From assembly GCA_028823445.1 (NCBI GenBank), contig JAPKBH010000005.1, positions 32,636-96,635 on the forward strand: a stretch of DNA of 64,000 nucleotides. Reading direction: 5' to 3'. This document shows, piece after piece, positions 27,426 to 38,274 of the stretch (the first letter of the stretch is position 1; each line of letters begins with the position of its first letter). A program made the translations under genes and the position numbers. The stretch is from Acidimicrobiales bacterium (GTDB taxonomy: Bacteria; Actinomycetota; Acidimicrobiia; Acidimicrobiales; MedAcidi-G1). Below the pieces are notes generated by a model, which did no database searches, was not told the DNA's origin, and was given only the letters and a program-made list of their open reading frames with translations.

Positions 27426-28924
27426 CCACTCGTCGAGCGTTGCTGTCGGTGTATGACAAAGCGGGCATTGTTGAGTTCGCCCAAGGCCTGGTGGCTTTGG
27501 GGTGGGAGGTGGTGTCTAGCGGGGGCACGGCGCAAGCATTGGCCCAAGCCGGGGTTGCAGCAATTGAGGTAGCGGAGATCACCGGGGCACCAGAAATGCT
27601 GGGGGGGCGGGTTAAAACATTGCACCCGGTTATCCATGGCGGCATTTTGGCCGACCGGTCTAAACCAGAGCATCTCGCTGATTTAGAAAAACGTGGGATT
27701 GCGCCCATTGATTTAGTGGTGGGTAACTTGTACCCATTTTCTTCGGATCCCAGCATTGAGTTGATCGATATTGGTGGGCCCACCATGGTGCGGGCGGCCG
27801 CTAAAAATCATGCCCATGTGGGCATTGTGGTCAACCCGGAGGACTACCCGGTGGTGCTCAACGAGTTGCAAGCGGAGGGGGAGTTGTCGACCGCTACCCG
27901 CCGCCGGTTGGCCCGGGATGCTTTTGCCCATACGGCGGCTTACGACGCCGCCATTGTGGGTTGGTTTGATGAAGACGCTGACCCTTTGCCGCCTTCCTTG
28001 CATTTGGCTTTAGATCGGGTGCAAGATTTGCGGTACGGCGAGAACCCCCATCAGGTGGGTGCTCGCTATCGTTTGGCTGGCCAGTCGGGTTGGTGGGATG
28101 AAGCAATTACCCACGGCGGTAAGGCCATGTCGTATTTGAATCTTTTTGACACGGAGGCAGCTTGGCGGTTGGTGCATTGCTTGGGTGATGGCCCAGCGGC
28201 GGTGGTTATCAAGCACGCCAACCCTTGCGGGGCAGCGGTAGCAGACAACATCACAGCGGCTTACTTGGCGGCCCATGCGGGTGACCCAGTGTCGGCTTTT
28301 GGGGGCATTGTGGCCGTGAATCGTCCGGTGACGCTGGCTATGGCTCAAGCGGTGAGCGAAGTATTTACTGAGGTAGTGGTGGCCCCGGGCTTTGAACCAG
28401 AGGCCTTGTTGTTGCTGAAAGAAAAAAAGAATCTCCGCATTTTGGAAGCGCCGGCTCCGCAGTGGCCCGATCTTGAGGTGCGTAATATAGACGGAGGCCT
28501 GTTGGTACAAACTGCCGACGCAGTGACCGTGGACCAAGCGGCCTGGTCGGTGGCTACCGAACGGGAACCCACGGAGGCCGAGTGGGAAGATTTGGTGTTT
28601 GCGTGGCGGGTGGCCGCCCGAGTGTCATCGAACACCATTGTGTTGGTTAAAGACGGTCAAGCGGTGGGCATTGGGGCGGGTCAACAAAACCGTCGAGATG
28701 CGGGCCGGATTGCTACCGACAAAGCAGCCGGCCGTGCCTTGGGTGGGGCGTGTGCCAGTGATGCTTTTTTCCCTTTTCGTGACGGCTTGGATGCAGCAAT
28801 TGAGGCGGGTGCGACGGCGGTTATCCAGCCTGGTGGCTCCGTGCGAGATGATGAGGTTATTGCGGCCGCTAACCAAGCCGGTATGGCCATGGTGTTTACC
28901 GGCCAGCGGCATTTCCGCCATTAG
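27422..28924 (+). CDS. purH: Bifunctional AICAR formyltransferase/IMP cyclohydrolase
   Basis: [73 protein letters not shown]. Confidence 0.95.
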   Translation: MTTRRALLSVYDKAGIVEFAQGLVALGWEVVSSGGTAQALAQAGVAAIEVAEITGAPEMLGGRVKTLHPVIHGGILADRSKPEHLADLEKRGIAPIDLVVGNLYPFSSDPSIELIDIGGPTMVRAAAKNHAHVGIVVNPEDYPVVLNELQAEGELSTATRRRLARDAFAHTAAYDAAIVGWFDEDADPLPPSLHLALDRVQDLRYGENPHQVGARYRLAGQSGWWDEAITHGGKAMSYLNLFDTEAAWRLVHCLGDGPAAVVIKHANPCGAAVADNITAAYLAAHAGDPVSAFGGIVAVNRPVTLAMAQAVSEVFTEVVVAPGFEPEALLLLKEKKNLRILEAPAPQWPDLEVRNIDGGLLVQTADAVTVDQAAWSVATEREPTEAEWEDLVFAWRVAARVSSNTIVLVKDGQAVGIGAGQQNRRDAGRIATDKAAGRALGGACASDAFFPFRDGLDAAIEAGATAVIQPGGSVRDDEVIAAANQAGMAMVFTGQRHFRH

Positions 28925-28969
28925 GTAAGTGCTTCCGCTGCGAAACTTTTAGCACTAGAGTTCCGCTCT

Positions 28970-29827
28970 ATGACTGCACAACTTTTAGCAGGTGGCCCCG
29001 TTGCGGAGGCTGTCCTCGATGATGTTCGTATCCGGGTACAAGCGTTGCAAGCCCGGGGGGTTACGCCGGGCTTAGGCACCATTTTGGTGGGTGACGATGG
29101 GGCCAGTGCGGGGTATGTGCGTAAGAAGCATGAAACGTGTGAAGCGGTGGGTATTGCGTCGCATCATTTGCAAGTAAACGCTGGTGATCCGCCAGAGGCT
29201 CTGCTGGAGGCGGTGGAGAGTTTTAACGCCAACCCCGAGGTGCATGGTTACATCATTCAGCACCCGGTGGCTGATGGTTTTGATTTCAACGCTGCTTTGT
29301 CAGCGATGGACCCCGGTAAGGATGCTGATGGTTTGCACCCCACCAACTTGGGCAAACTGGTTTTGCAAGAAGAAGGCCCGGTGCCGTGTACCCCGGCGGG
29401 CATTGTGGCCATGTTTGTGCATTACGACATTGAGGTGTCAGGTCGCCATGTGGTGGTTATTGGTCGGGGGCCCACTCTGGGTCGCCCGTTGTCGTTGTTG
29501 TTGACTACTAAAGCCCCGGGGGCTAATGCGGCGGTCACTGTGGTGCATTCGGCGGTACCAAACTTGGCCGACTTAACTCGAGAGGCCGACATTGTGGTGG
29601 CTGCGGTGGGTATCCCGGGTTTTGTTACTCCGGACATGGTGCGCCCTGGCGCGGTGGTGGTGAGCGGGGGTATTTCTTGGGAGGGTAAAAAGTTGTTGGC
29701 TGATGTTGATGAGTCGGTCGAAGAGGTTGCTTCGTGGATAACCCCTCGTTTGGGCGGGGTGGGCCCCACCACGGTGGCCATGTTGTTGCGTAACACGGTG
29801 GAGGCTGCCGAGCGCTCTGGGTCGTAG
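28970..29827 (+). CDS. folD: Methylenetetrahydrofolate dehydrogenase/cyclohydrolase
   Basis: LGTILVGDDGASAGYVRKKHETCEAVGI, YIIQHPVADGF, KDADGLHPTNLGKL, VVIGRGPTLGRPLSLLL. Confidence 0.95.
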   Translation: MTAQLLAGGPVAEAVLDDVRIRVQALQARGVTPGLGTILVGDDGASAGYVRKKHETCEAVGIASHHLQVNAGDPPEALLEAVESFNANPEVHGYIIQHPVADGFDFNAALSAMDPGKDADGLHPTNLGKLVLQEEGPVPCTPAGIVAMFVHYDIEVSGRHVVVIGRGPTLGRPLSLLLTTKAPGANAAVTVVHSAVPNLADLTREADIVVAAVGIPGFVTPDMVRPGAVVVSGGISWEGKKLLADVDESVEEVASWITPRLGGVGPTTVAMLLRNTVEAAERSGS

Positions 29828-29946
29828 TTTGGTGCTGAAAAGAGGTTGGGTGGGGGCTTCTTTTTAGCCCGCTCTGCCTTTAATTTGGGCAAAACAACTG
29901 AAGGAGATCTCTCCGGTGTGTTGACTGGTGCCGATAGGGTCAAGGC

Positions 29947-31143
29947 ATGGCTGAAAAAATTTCTATGAGCGCCAATGGCGTATTAAATGTTCCCACTGAA
30001 CCCATTATTCCGTTTATCGAAGGCGACGGTACAGGGGTCGATATCTGGCCAGCGGCTCGCTTGGTGCTTGATGCGGCGGCGGCTAAACACGGCCGCAAGG
30101 TGGAGTGGAAAGAAGTACTGGCTGGTGAAAAAGCTTTTAACGAAACCGGCGATTGGCTTCCTCAAGAAACTATTGAAACTTTCGACAGCCACCTGATTGG
30201 CATTAAGGGCCCGTTGACTACCCCCATTGGTGGAGGGTTCCGTAGCCTGAATGTGGCTATTCGCCAAATTTTGGACCTCTATGTTTGCTTGCGCCCGGTG
30301 CGTTATTTCAAGGGCGTCCCTTCCCCGGTGAAACACCCCGAGTTGGTGGACATGGTGATCTTTCGCGAGAACACCGAAGACATTTATGCTGGTCTTGAAG
30401 TAGAGGCCATGAGCCCCGATGCATTGAAGTTGCGTGAACTTCTAGAAGACGCTTTTGGGTGGAAAATTCGTGAAGATTCCGGCATTGGTATTAAGCCGAT
30501 TTCTAAAACGGGTTCGCAGCGGTTGCAACGGGCTGCATTGCAGTACGCCGTTGACCGTGGATTGCCGCGGGTGCATTGGGTACACAAGGGCAACATTATG
30601 AAATACACCGAAGGGGCGTTTCAACGCTGGGGTTACGAGTTGGTGAAAGAAGAGTTTTCTGACGTGGCCGTGGCTTGGGAAGATTGCGGTGGCGACCCGG
30701 GAGACAAAATTTTGGTGCAAGATACCATTGCCGACATCGCTTTGCAGCAGGTGTTGACTCGCCCGGCTGAGTTTGACGTGATTGGCACCATGAACCTTAA
30801 TGGGGATTATTTGTCAGATGCTTTGGCGGCGCAAGTAGGCGGCATCGGTATTGCTCCTGGGGGCAACGCTAACTACGTCACCGGCCACGGCATTTTTGAA
30901 GCCACCCACGGAACGGCCCCGAAGTACGCTGGCCAAGACAAGGTCAACCCTTCGTCGGTGTTGTTGTCTGGGGTGTTGATGTTTGAACACATCGGCTGGA
31001 AAGATGCCGCTGACGACATTGTGGCCGCTTTGGAGTCAGCAATTTCTGACAAAGTAGTTACTTACGATTTTGCTCGTTTGATGGATGGGGCTACCGAAGT
31101 GAAGTGTTCGGAGTTTGCTTCGGCCGTCGTTGATCGCCTCTGA
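29947..31143 (+). CDS. icd: NADP-dependent isocitrate dehydrogenase
   Basis: [95 protein letters not shown]. Confidence 0.95.
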   Translation: MAEKISMSANGVLNVPTEPIIPFIEGDGTGVDIWPAARLVLDAAAAKHGRKVEWKEVLAGEKAFNETGDWLPQETIETFDSHLIGIKGPLTTPIGGGFRSLNVAIRQILDLYVCLRPVRYFKGVPSPVKHPELVDMVIFRENTEDIYAGLEVEAMSPDALKLRELLEDAFGWKIREDSGIGIKPISKTGSQRLQRAALQYAVDRGLPRVHWVHKGNIMKYTEGAFQRWGYELVKEEFSDVAVAWEDCGGDPGDKILVQDTIADIALQQVLTRPAEFDVIGTMNLNGDYLSDALAAQVGGIGIAPGGNANYVTGHGIFEATHGTAPKYAGQDKVNPSSVLLSGVLMFEHIGWKDAADDIVAALESAISDKVVTYDFARLMDGATEVKCSEFASAVVDRL

Positions 31144-31217
31144 TTCCCACCGCTTCTTCTGACGGGGTATTTCGTCGGGCCGGGCGGCTAGTTGCTCGTT
31201 CGTTTCGTGCTCACCCG

Positions 31218-32912
31218 ATGCCGCATATTTTGGCGGCTATGGGCGCCAATGTGTTTGCCGTGGCCGTGGTGGGGTTCACTATTGTTATTGGCCGGATTAC
31301 CGATGAGGTGATTCTTCCGGGGCTGTCGGGGGAGGGACCGGGAGTGTCGGGTCGCGCCGTGCTTTCGGGTATGGCAGCGCTGGGAATAGTTGGTTTGGTC
31401 CGGGGATTGTCCATTATGGTGCGCCGTTGGTTCAATATGATGGCGGTGGCGCGTACGCAACGTACGTGGCGTCAGGAGTTGACCGACCGTTATTTAGATG
31501 CTCCCATGACCTTTCATTGGGCGCGCCCGGCTGGTCAACTTTTAGCGCACGCTGATTCAGACGTTGAGGTAGCGACGTCAATGTTGATGCCGTTGGCTTT
31601 TTCGTTTTCGGTAGTGGCGCTGATCGTGGTGTCGTTGATTAGTTTGTGGGTGGTGCACCCGTTGTTTGCGTTGGTGGCGCTAATTTTGTTTCCTACATTG
31701 GCAGTGTTAAACCGTCGTTTTACTAAGTCCATTGAAGAGCCAGCGGCTCGGGCCCAAGCAGAGGTGGGGCGGGTGTCGTCTATCGCCCATGAAAGCCTCG
31801 ACGGGGTGTTGGTGGTTAAGACGTTGGGCCGCCAAGATCAAGAGGTGGCAAGGTTTGCCGAAGCAGCGGCTGCTTTACGTGCGGAGCGTATTGCGGTGGG
31901 GCGTTTGCGAGCGAACTATTCCCCGATTATTTACTCGTTGCCTAACTTAGGAATCTTGACTTTGCTGCTGGTAGGTACCTGGCTATTTGACCAGGGAGCA
32001 GTGACCTTGGGTGAGATGGTTCGGGCCATGGCTTTGTTTTCGATTTTGTCTCTGCCTATGGAAATCTTAGGCTTTCTTTTTCAGATGATTCCCCAGTCGG
32101 TGGTGGCTCAGGACCGTATTGATGGGGTGCTAGCCGTTGACCCTGAGCCGAAACCAAAGGGCGGGACGGTGGGTTTACCGACCATTGATTTTGTTGATTT
32201 GTCGTTTGCTTACCCGGTGGAAGGCGTCCAGGCTCCTTTGGTATTGGAGGGCCTTTCGGTTCGAATTGAGCCGGGGGAAACGGTGGCTTTGGTGGGTTCA
32301 ACGGGGTCCGGTAAAAGCACCTTGGTGGCTTTGCTGGCTGCTTTGATGCCGCCCAGCAGCGGACAGGTGTTGTTGGGGGGGGTGGATGTTCAGGACCTTG
32401 GTTCGGAGGGCACTGCTTCGGTGGTGGCTCCGGTGTTACAAGAAACGTTCCTGTTTGCCGATTCGGTGCGACAGAATCTGACCTTGGGTCGCCATATTCC
32501 TGAGGGGGAGTTGCAGCGGGTGTTGGCTTTGGTGGCGGCGGAGGGTTTTGTGGCCGAGATGCCACAAGGGATAGACACGGTGGTTGGTGAACGGGGGATG
32601 ACGTTGTCGGGAGGTCAGCGCCAGCGTTTGGCTATTGCTCGAGCTTTGTTGCGCCGCCCTCAGGTCTTGGTGCTTGATGATGCTACGTCGGCGGTGGACC
32701 CGACTATTGAGGCCGCTATTTTGGCTAATTTGCGAGCCCACGGAGACCGCACTTTGCTGGTGGTGGCGCATCGTTTGGCCACCATTCGTCTTGCTGACCG
32801 GGTGCTGTTTCTTGAGGGGGGTCGTATTGCTGCCCATGGAACGCACGAAGAACTGTTGGCGGTTCCTGCTTACGCTGCGTTGGCCCAGGCTTATGAAAAG
32901 GCGGGGTCATGA
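31218..32912 (+). CDS. ABC exporter half-transporter (TM plus NBD), first of a pair
   Basis: Walker A GSTGSGKST, signature MTLSGGQRQR, Walker B VLVLDDATSAVD, H-loop VAHRLAT. True start may lie upstream (in-frame to about 31143, no strong start codon). Confidence 0.9.
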   Translation: MPHILAAMGANVFAVAVVGFTIVIGRITDEVILPGLSGEGPGVSGRAVLSGMAALGIVGLVRGLSIMVRRWFNMMAVARTQRTWRQELTDRYLDAPMTFHWARPAGQLLAHADSDVEVATSMLMPLAFSFSVVALIVVSLISLWVVHPLFALVALILFPTLAVLNRRFTKSIEEPAARAQAEVGRVSSIAHESLDGVLVVKTLGRQDQEVARFAEAAAALRAERIAVGRLRANYSPIIYSLPNLGILTLLLVGTWLFDQGAVTLGEMVRAMALFSILSLPMEILGFLFQMIPQSVVAQDRIDGVLAVDPEPKPKGGTVGLPTIDFVDLSFAYPVEGVQAPLVLEGLSVRIEPGETVALVGSTGSGKSTLVALLAALMPPSSGQVLLGGVDVQDLGSEGTASVVAPVLQETFLFADSVRQNLTLGRHIPEGELQRVLALVAAEGFVAEMPQGIDTVVGERGMTLSGGQRQRLAIARALLRRPQVLVLDDATSAVDPTIEAAILANLRAHGDRTLLVVAHRLATIRLADRVLFLEGGRIAAHGTHEELLAVPAYAALAQAYEKAGS

Positions 32913-34738
32913 CGGCGCTTGACGGGCGTGACGTGGCTGGCCCAGAAGAAGAACCTGAGGCCCGTACCTTGGCCAGCATTGATGAAGCGGGCGCTATGGC
33001 AGTGTTGCGGCGGGGTATTGCTGCGTCACCAGAATTACAAAAGGGTTTGTGGGGTACGGCCGCTATGGCCTTGGCGGTGGCGGGGTCGAAACTCTTGTTG
33101 CCGCTCAGCATTCAGTTGATTCTAGATATCGGGCTTGGTTCGGATGGCGTGCGTTTTGCGTGGGTTTTGGCCGTGTCGGTGGTGTCGGCGGTGTTGGTGG
33201 TGGGGAGCATCTTTTTGGGACGGGCCACGTATTACCGGTTGGTTTGTATGGCTGAAAACGTATTAATGGGTTTACGGGTCCGAACCTTTGAGCATTTGCA
33301 TCGCTTGAGTTTGGCGGACCACACGGCGGCCCGTAAAGGAGTGTTAACAGCGCGAGTTACCAGCGATGTGGAAACCCTGACCAAGTTTGCTCAGTGGGGG
33401 GCTATTGCTTGGATCATTGATTTGTTCCAAATCGCTGGGGTGTTGGTGGTGATGGCTTTCTATTCTTGGCAACTCACCTTGTTGACTTTGGCCGTGCATT
33501 TGCCGCTTATCCCTATGTTGCGACGTATGCAGCGCAGCCAGTTGAAGGCTTACGACCGTTTGCGTACTCGGGTGTCAGACACTATGGGGATTATTTCTGA
33601 AGCGGTTATGGGCATGGTTACGGTGCGGGGCTATGGCTACCGTCAGGCCACCAAAGAAGCGATCCATGAGGCGGTTGATGAGCAGTATCACCAGCAAATG
33701 CGGGCTGCTCGTTATTTCTCGTTGGTCATGCCCACCACGGATGTTTTTGGGGTGGCAGCTATTGCTTCAGTGGTGGGGGCCGGGGTGTGGTGGGGCGGTT
33801 CGTGGGGCTTGTCTTCGGGCGAGTTGATTGCTTTTATCTTTTTGGTCAACTTGTTGTTGAACCCCATTACCGAGTTGGGTGAGGTGTTGGACCAAACCCA
33901 AACGGCGCTGGCCGGTTGGTGGAAGATTTTAGATGTGTTGGATACCCCGGTTGAGATACCGGTCAACTTGACTGGTCCGGCCTTACCAGCAGGTCCGTTG
34001 TCGGTGGAGGCTCGGGGGGTGGAGTTCGCCTACCGAGAGGGCGGTCGGGTGCTGCACGGTATTGATGTGGATTTACCGGCGGGTGCCTCGGTGGCTGTGG
34101 TGGGTGAAACTGGTTCAGGGAAAACAACCTTTGTGAAATTGGTGGCTCGGTTGGCGGACCCGACGGCGGGTTGTTTATTGGTGGGTGGGGTGGATTTGCG
34201 CCAACTGGTAACTGCAGATCGCCAAGCGGCGGTGCGCATGGTGCCCCAGGATGGGTTTTTGTTTAATACCTCGGTGGGGGAGAACATTCGTTTTGGCCGA
34301 CCAGAGGCCACCATGGAAGAGGTAGAAGCAGCGATTGATGCTTTGGGTTTGCGCCCTTGGGTTGGTGGCCTTGTCGAGGGTTTGGCTACTTCGGTGGGCG
34401 AACGAGGGGAGTCGTTGTCAGTGGGCGAACGCCAGTTGGTGGCTTTGGCTCGAGCCCAGTTGGCCAACCCGGGTTTGTTGATTTTAGATGAAGCCACCTC
34501 GGCGGTGGACCCAGAAACAGAAACTACCTTGGAGCGAGCCTTGGAGCGTTTGGCGGAGGGCAGGACCACCTTAAGCGTGGCCCACCGTTTGTCCACGGCG
34601 GAGCGGGCAGATTTGGTTTTGGTTTTCGATCGAGGAAACCTGGTTGAACAAGGCCCACATGAGGTGCTCAAAAACGCCGGCGGCATTTATCAGGGCTTGT
34701 ATGCCTCTTGGTTGGGCAATACCCGTGAGGACGTTTAG
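32909..34738 (+). CDS. ABC exporter half-transporter, second of a pair
   Basis: Walker A GETGSGKTT, signature ESLSVGERQL, Walker B LLILDEATSAVD; ATGA overlap with previous ORF. Confidence 0.9.
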   Translation: MTALDGRDVAGPEEEPEARTLASIDEAGAMAVLRRGIAASPELQKGLWGTAAMALAVAGSKLLLPLSIQLILDIGLGSDGVRFAWVLAVSVVSAVLVVGSIFLGRATYYRLVCMAENVLMGLRVRTFEHLHRLSLADHTAARKGVLTARVTSDVETLTKFAQWGAIAWIIDLFQIAGVLVVMAFYSWQLTLLTLAVHLPLIPMLRRMQRSQLKAYDRLRTRVSDTMGIISEAVMGMVTVRGYGYRQATKEAIHEAVDEQYHQQMRAARYFSLVMPTTDVFGVAAIASVVGAGVWWGGSWGLSSGELIAFIFLVNLLLNPITELGEVLDQTQTALAGWWKILDVLDTPVEIPVNLTGPALPAGPLSVEARGVEFAYREGGRVLHGIDVDLPAGASVAVVGETGSGKTTFVKLVARLADPTAGCLLVGGVDLRQLVTADRQAAVRMVPQDGFLFNTSVGENIRFGRPEATMEEVEAAIDALGLRPWVGGLVEGLATSVGERGESLSVGERQLVALARAQLANPGLLILDEATSAVDPETETTLERALERLAEGRTTLSVAHRLSTAERADLVLVFDRGNLVEQGPHEVLKNAGGIYQGLYASWLGNTREDV

Positions 34739-35472
34739 TGGACCCCATTGACCCGTTGGCGGGGCGTTTGGCCGAGCAGTGGAATCCTGTGTTTAGTGGC
34801 CTCGCCGACTCTCCTGTGCCTTGGCCGCCGGTGGGCCCGTTGGTGGTGGTGTCTCCGCACCCAGATGACGAGTTGTTGGCTTCGGGTGCCACTTTGGCCA
34901 CGGCGGCCAACTTGGGGGTTTCGGTGACCGTGGTGGCGGTAACCGATGGGGAATGGTCGCATCCGCATTTAGATGAGGCCGCTCGTGTTGCTTTGGCGGT
35001 GCGGCGCACCGAGGAGAGTGCAGCGGCTTACCGGGAGTTGGGGGCTTCGGTCAACCGGGTTCGTTTGTCGTTGCCGGATGGCTCAGTAGATGACCATTTT
35101 GCTGCGCTGTTAGATCAGTTGGCTCCGTTATTGACCGGCGCTGGGGCGTGTGTGGCCCCCTGGCCGGGTGATGGCCACCCAGATCATGAAGCCTGTGCTC
35201 AAGCGGCGCTGCAAGTTTGTGAGGCGCTGGGGGTGCCATTGTTTGGGGTGCCTATTTGGTCGTGGAATTGGGATGACCCCCAAAAACCTGTTTTTGATTT
35301 TGCGCAGGCTTTTGCTTTTCGTTTTGGGGCAGGTCTGCTGGCCCGCAAGCAGGCAGCTTTGGCTTGTTACGTCAGCCAAGTACAGCCTGAAGATGGTCAA
35401 CGCCCAGTTTTGCCGGATACGTTCTTGGCACACTTTGCTCGGCCCGTTGAGGTGTTCTTGCCGCTGAATTGA
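34738..35472 (+). CDS. PIG-L/LmbE family deacetylase
   Basis: [19 protein letters not shown] ... [17 protein letters not shown]. Confidence 0.9.
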   Translation: MDPIDPLAGRLAEQWNPVFSGLADSPVPWPPVGPLVVVSPHPDDELLASGATLATAANLGVSVTVVAVTDGEWSHPHLDEAARVALAVRRTEESAAAYRELGASVNRVRLSLPDGSVDDHFAALLDQLAPLLTGAGACVAPWPGDGHPDHEACAQAALQVCEALGVPLFGVPIWSWNWDDPQKPVFDFAQAFAFRFGAGLLARKQAALACYVSQVQPEDGQRPVLPDTFLAHFARPVEVFLPLN

Positions 35473-35549
35473 CCGACGGCCGGGGTCTAACGGTACCCTC
35501 AAGAGGTACCTGCCGGCTGGTGCTGGCCTTCAAATTCAGGAGCTTTTTT

Positions 35550-36539
35550 GTGAGTAAGAATCCGATTCGTGTCGCTGTTACTGGAGCCGCTGGCAACATT
35601 GGCTACAACTTGATTTTCCGTATTGCTAGTGGGCAACTTTTGGGCCCCGATCAACCGGTGATTTTGCAAATGTTAGAGATCCCTCCGGCTATGGGTGCTT
35701 TAGAGGGTGTGGCTATGGAACTCGACGATTGTGCTTTTCCGTTGTTGGATTCCATGGTGCTTAGTGACGACCCGAAGGTCGCTTTTGAGGGTGCTGGGGT
35801 AGCCATGTTGGTGGGTTCTCGTCCACGTACCAAGGGCATGGAGCGCCAGGATCTTTTAGAAGCGAACGGCGCTATTTTCACTACACAGGGTAAGGCTTTG
35901 AACGATCATGCGTCAGATGACCTGCGAGTGTTGGTGGTGGGCAACCCGGCCAATACCAACTGTTTGATCGCCATGAACAATGCGCCGGATGTTCCTGATG
36001 AGCGCTTTACCGCCATGATGCGTTTGGATCACAACCGGGCTTTGTCACAAGCGGCGGCCAAGTTAGGGGTGGCTTCAACCGAGGTAACTCGTATGACTAT
36101 TTGGGGGAACCATTCTGCTACTCAGTACCCGGATTTAGTTCATGCTGAGGTAAACGGTGCTTCGGTAGCGGCCACCATCGGTGACCAAGAATGGCTGGAA
36201 GGTCAGTTTATCCCGACGGTGCAACAGCGTGGGGCGGCCATTATCGAAGCTCGGGGCGCTTCGAGTGCTGCATCGGCGGCCAACGCGGCGATTGATCATG
36301 TGCATGATTGGGTGCTGGGCACACCGGCCAACGATTGGGTTTCCATGGGGGTGCCGTCAGACGGCAGTTACGGCGTGCCAGAGGGTCTTATCGTTGGTTT
36401 CCCCACCACGTGTGCTGATGGTCAATGGTCCATCGTGGAGGGCTTGGAAATCGATGAGTTTTCTCGGGCCCGCATGGATGCTTCGGTGGGCGAGTTGGCC
36501 GAAGAGCGTGACATGGTGCGGGGCTTAGGACTTATTTAA
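35550..36539 (+). CDS. mdh: Malate dehydrogenase
   Basis: [80 protein letters not shown] 35550 start. Confidence 0.95.
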   Translation: MSKNPIRVAVTGAAGNIGYNLIFRIASGQLLGPDQPVILQMLEIPPAMGALEGVAMELDDCAFPLLDSMVLSDDPKVAFEGAGVAMLVGSRPRTKGMERQDLLEANGAIFTTQGKALNDHASDDLRVLVVGNPANTNCLIAMNNAPDVPDERFTAMMRLDHNRALSQAAAKLGVASTEVTRMTIWGNHSATQYPDLVHAEVNGASVAATIGDQEWLEGQFIPTVQQRGAAIIEARGASSAASAANAAIDHVHDWVLGTPANDWVSMGVPSDGSYGVPEGLIVGFPTTCADGQWSIVEGLEIDEFSRARMDASVGELAEERDMVRGLGLI

Positions 36540-36545
36540 CAACAG

Positions 36546-36908
36546 CTAGTCTTGAGGTACCGCGGCCAGCAGGCTGCCCAGTTGGTCAATGACGGATTGA
36601 TTTTCGGTTAGTCGCCGCGGGTCGCCCCCGAGGGTCATGGTGCCGTCGATTATGGCTGTTAAAGGGTCGAGGGTTCCGGTGGCTATTTGGCGTGCCGTGT
36701 CTCGGTTGGTGATAAACCAAACGTCTTGGCTGAGGGTGGGGTCGGTAAGAACCTGTACCGCTCCGGGGTTGAAGACAATGCACCACTGAGGGCCGTCGGT
36801 GATGCGGTAGCCCACGGTGAGGGGTTTTTGGTCGTTTTTGAGGCCGGGGTGTTGGGCGGCTGCTTGGTTTAAGGCAGTTACCCATTCTGGGCTAAGAAAC
36901 TCGGGCAT
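36546..36908 (-). CDS. SCP-2 sterol-transfer-like small protein
   Basis: Alternating pattern and VWFITNRDTARQIATGTLDPLTAIIDGTMTLGGDPRRL resemble the SCP2 domain. Confidence 0.65.
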   Translation of the reverse strand: MPEFLSPEWVTALNQAAAQHPGLKNDQKPLTVGYRITDGPQWCIVFNPGAVQVLTDPTLSQDVWFITNRDTARQIATGTLDPLTAIIDGTMTLGGDPRRLTENQSVIDQLGSLLAAVPQD

Positions 36909-36910
36909 AA

Positions 36911-37831
36911 CTAACCTGCATCTTGGCGTTGGGCTAAGGCATCTACCCCGAGCACCACCAGGAGCGCCCCAACACCTAGTACGAGGGGCCACAAGGTGGT
37001 GCCGGCGGTGGGCCAGCTTAAACCGGTCCCGTCAAAGGTGTGGGTGCCGTTGGGGGCGGTGTAACCCACCCCGTGGGGCCAGGGCCAAAGGACCCGCAGG
37101 GAGCCCAGCATGAGGCCCAGCAGTACGGCCAACATGGGGTCGTGGTGGCGTTTTAAGAGACGGCTAAGCAAGGTGGCAAAGGCAGCCAAGCCAAGGGCGG
37201 CCCCTAACCCAAAAATTATTAGGTCGCCCATGAGGCGGTTGTCAACCATGGTGAGAACGGCTTCGTAAAGGCCGAACATGAGCAGCAAGAACGAGCCAGA
37301 AAGGCCGGGCAAGATCATGGCGCAAATGGCTATGGCTCCGGCAGCGAAGAGCAAGAGAGGGGAAGGGTCGTTGAGGGGCCCGCTTTGCCAACCTAGGCCG
37401 ACAAAGACCACCATCCCGATGATAATGGTGGTGGCCAATAGGCGAGGGTTCCAGGTGGGCATGAGGCGCCATGAGATAATTAGCGAACCGATAACTAAGC
37501 CCAGGAAGAGGCCGGCCATGTTTTCTGGGTGGGTTTCAAGGCTTCTTTCTAGAGGCCCGGCGAGGGCTACCACTACGGTGCCTGCGCCCACCAGCAGGGG
37601 AAGCAGCAGGCCCCATTCCACTGCTTTTAGCGCAGTTAGTGCGCCCCTAGGGTCGCCGCGGAGTGCTTTGGTGCCCGCGTGAGCACCATCGCGGAGTGCA
37701 TCAATGAGTCGTTCGTAGAAACCGAACATGAGGGCTAAGGTGCCGCCGGATACCCCGGGCACGGTGTTGGCGGCGCCCATGAGCCCGCCTTGGGCTAATC
37801 GGGTAATGATGGCCTTGCGCCGATTGTTCAT
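36911..37831 (-). CDS. DUF368-family membrane protein
   Basis: GGLMGAANTVPGVSGGTLALMFGFYERLIDAL; LPGLSGSFLLLMFGLYEAVL; multiple TM. Confidence 0.85.
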   Translation of the reverse strand: MNNRRKAIITRLAQGGLMGAANTVPGVSGGTLALMFGFYERLIDALRDGAHAGTKALRGDPRGALTALKAVEWGLLLPLLVGAGTVVVALAGPLERSLETHPENMAGLFLGLVIGSLIISWRLMPTWNPRLLATTIIIGMVVFVGLGWQSGPLNDPSPLLLFAAGAIAICAMILPGLSGSFLLLMFGLYEAVLTMVDNRLMGDLIIFGLGAALGLAAFATLLSRLLKRHHDPMLAVLLGLMLGSLRVLWPWPHGVGYTAPNGTHTFDGTGLSWPTAGTTLWPLVLGVGALLVVLGVDALAQRQDAG

Positions 37832-38241
37832 TGGGGGCCGGCCAAGAAGGGGAGCAGTGCCTCGGTTATAAAGTCGGGGCAGCGTACGGGTCGGCCTTGG
37901 TCGTTGGTGACGGCGGCCAGAACTTCTTGGGTGGCCAGAACCTGGTCGTCGCGCAGGATGCGTTGAAACCACCGTGAGGATGCTCGCCGCATTTCGGTCA
38001 GGCTGGTTTCGATTATCAGTTCGTCGCCGCCGACGCCGGGGGCTAAAAACTTTGTTTCAATTTTTGAGACCACAAATTGGTAGCTCTGGTCTTGCAAGGT
38101 GTGAAGCCCAAGGCCTATTTGATCAAGGAGTTCCACCCGGCCGGTTTCGAAGAGTTGTACATAAACCGAGTGGTTGAGGTGCCCATAGGGGTCGAGTTCG
38201 TAGAAGCGGACTTTTATGGGGTGTTGGTGGCGCACGTCCAT
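37828..38241 (-). CDS. Acyl-CoA thioesterase, 4HBT family
   Basis: VRFYELDPYGHLNHSVYVQLFETGRVELLDQIGLGL. Confidence 0.9.
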   Translation of the reverse strand: MDVRHQHPIKVRFYELDPYGHLNHSVYVQLFETGRVELLDQIGLGLHTLQDQSYQFVVSKIETKFLAPGVGGDELIIETSLTEMRRASSRWFQRILRDDQVLATQEVLAAVTNDQGRPVRCPDFITEALLPFLAGPQ

Positions 38242-38274
38242 GACGCTAGCCGTTACCGGGTAACCTTCGGCGCC

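Noticed and set aside
33572-33582. GTGTCAGACAC palindrome resembling the core of the two long palindromes
   Set aside because: Lies inside ABC exporter coding sequence (RVSDTMG) with arms of only 5 bp; likely chance.
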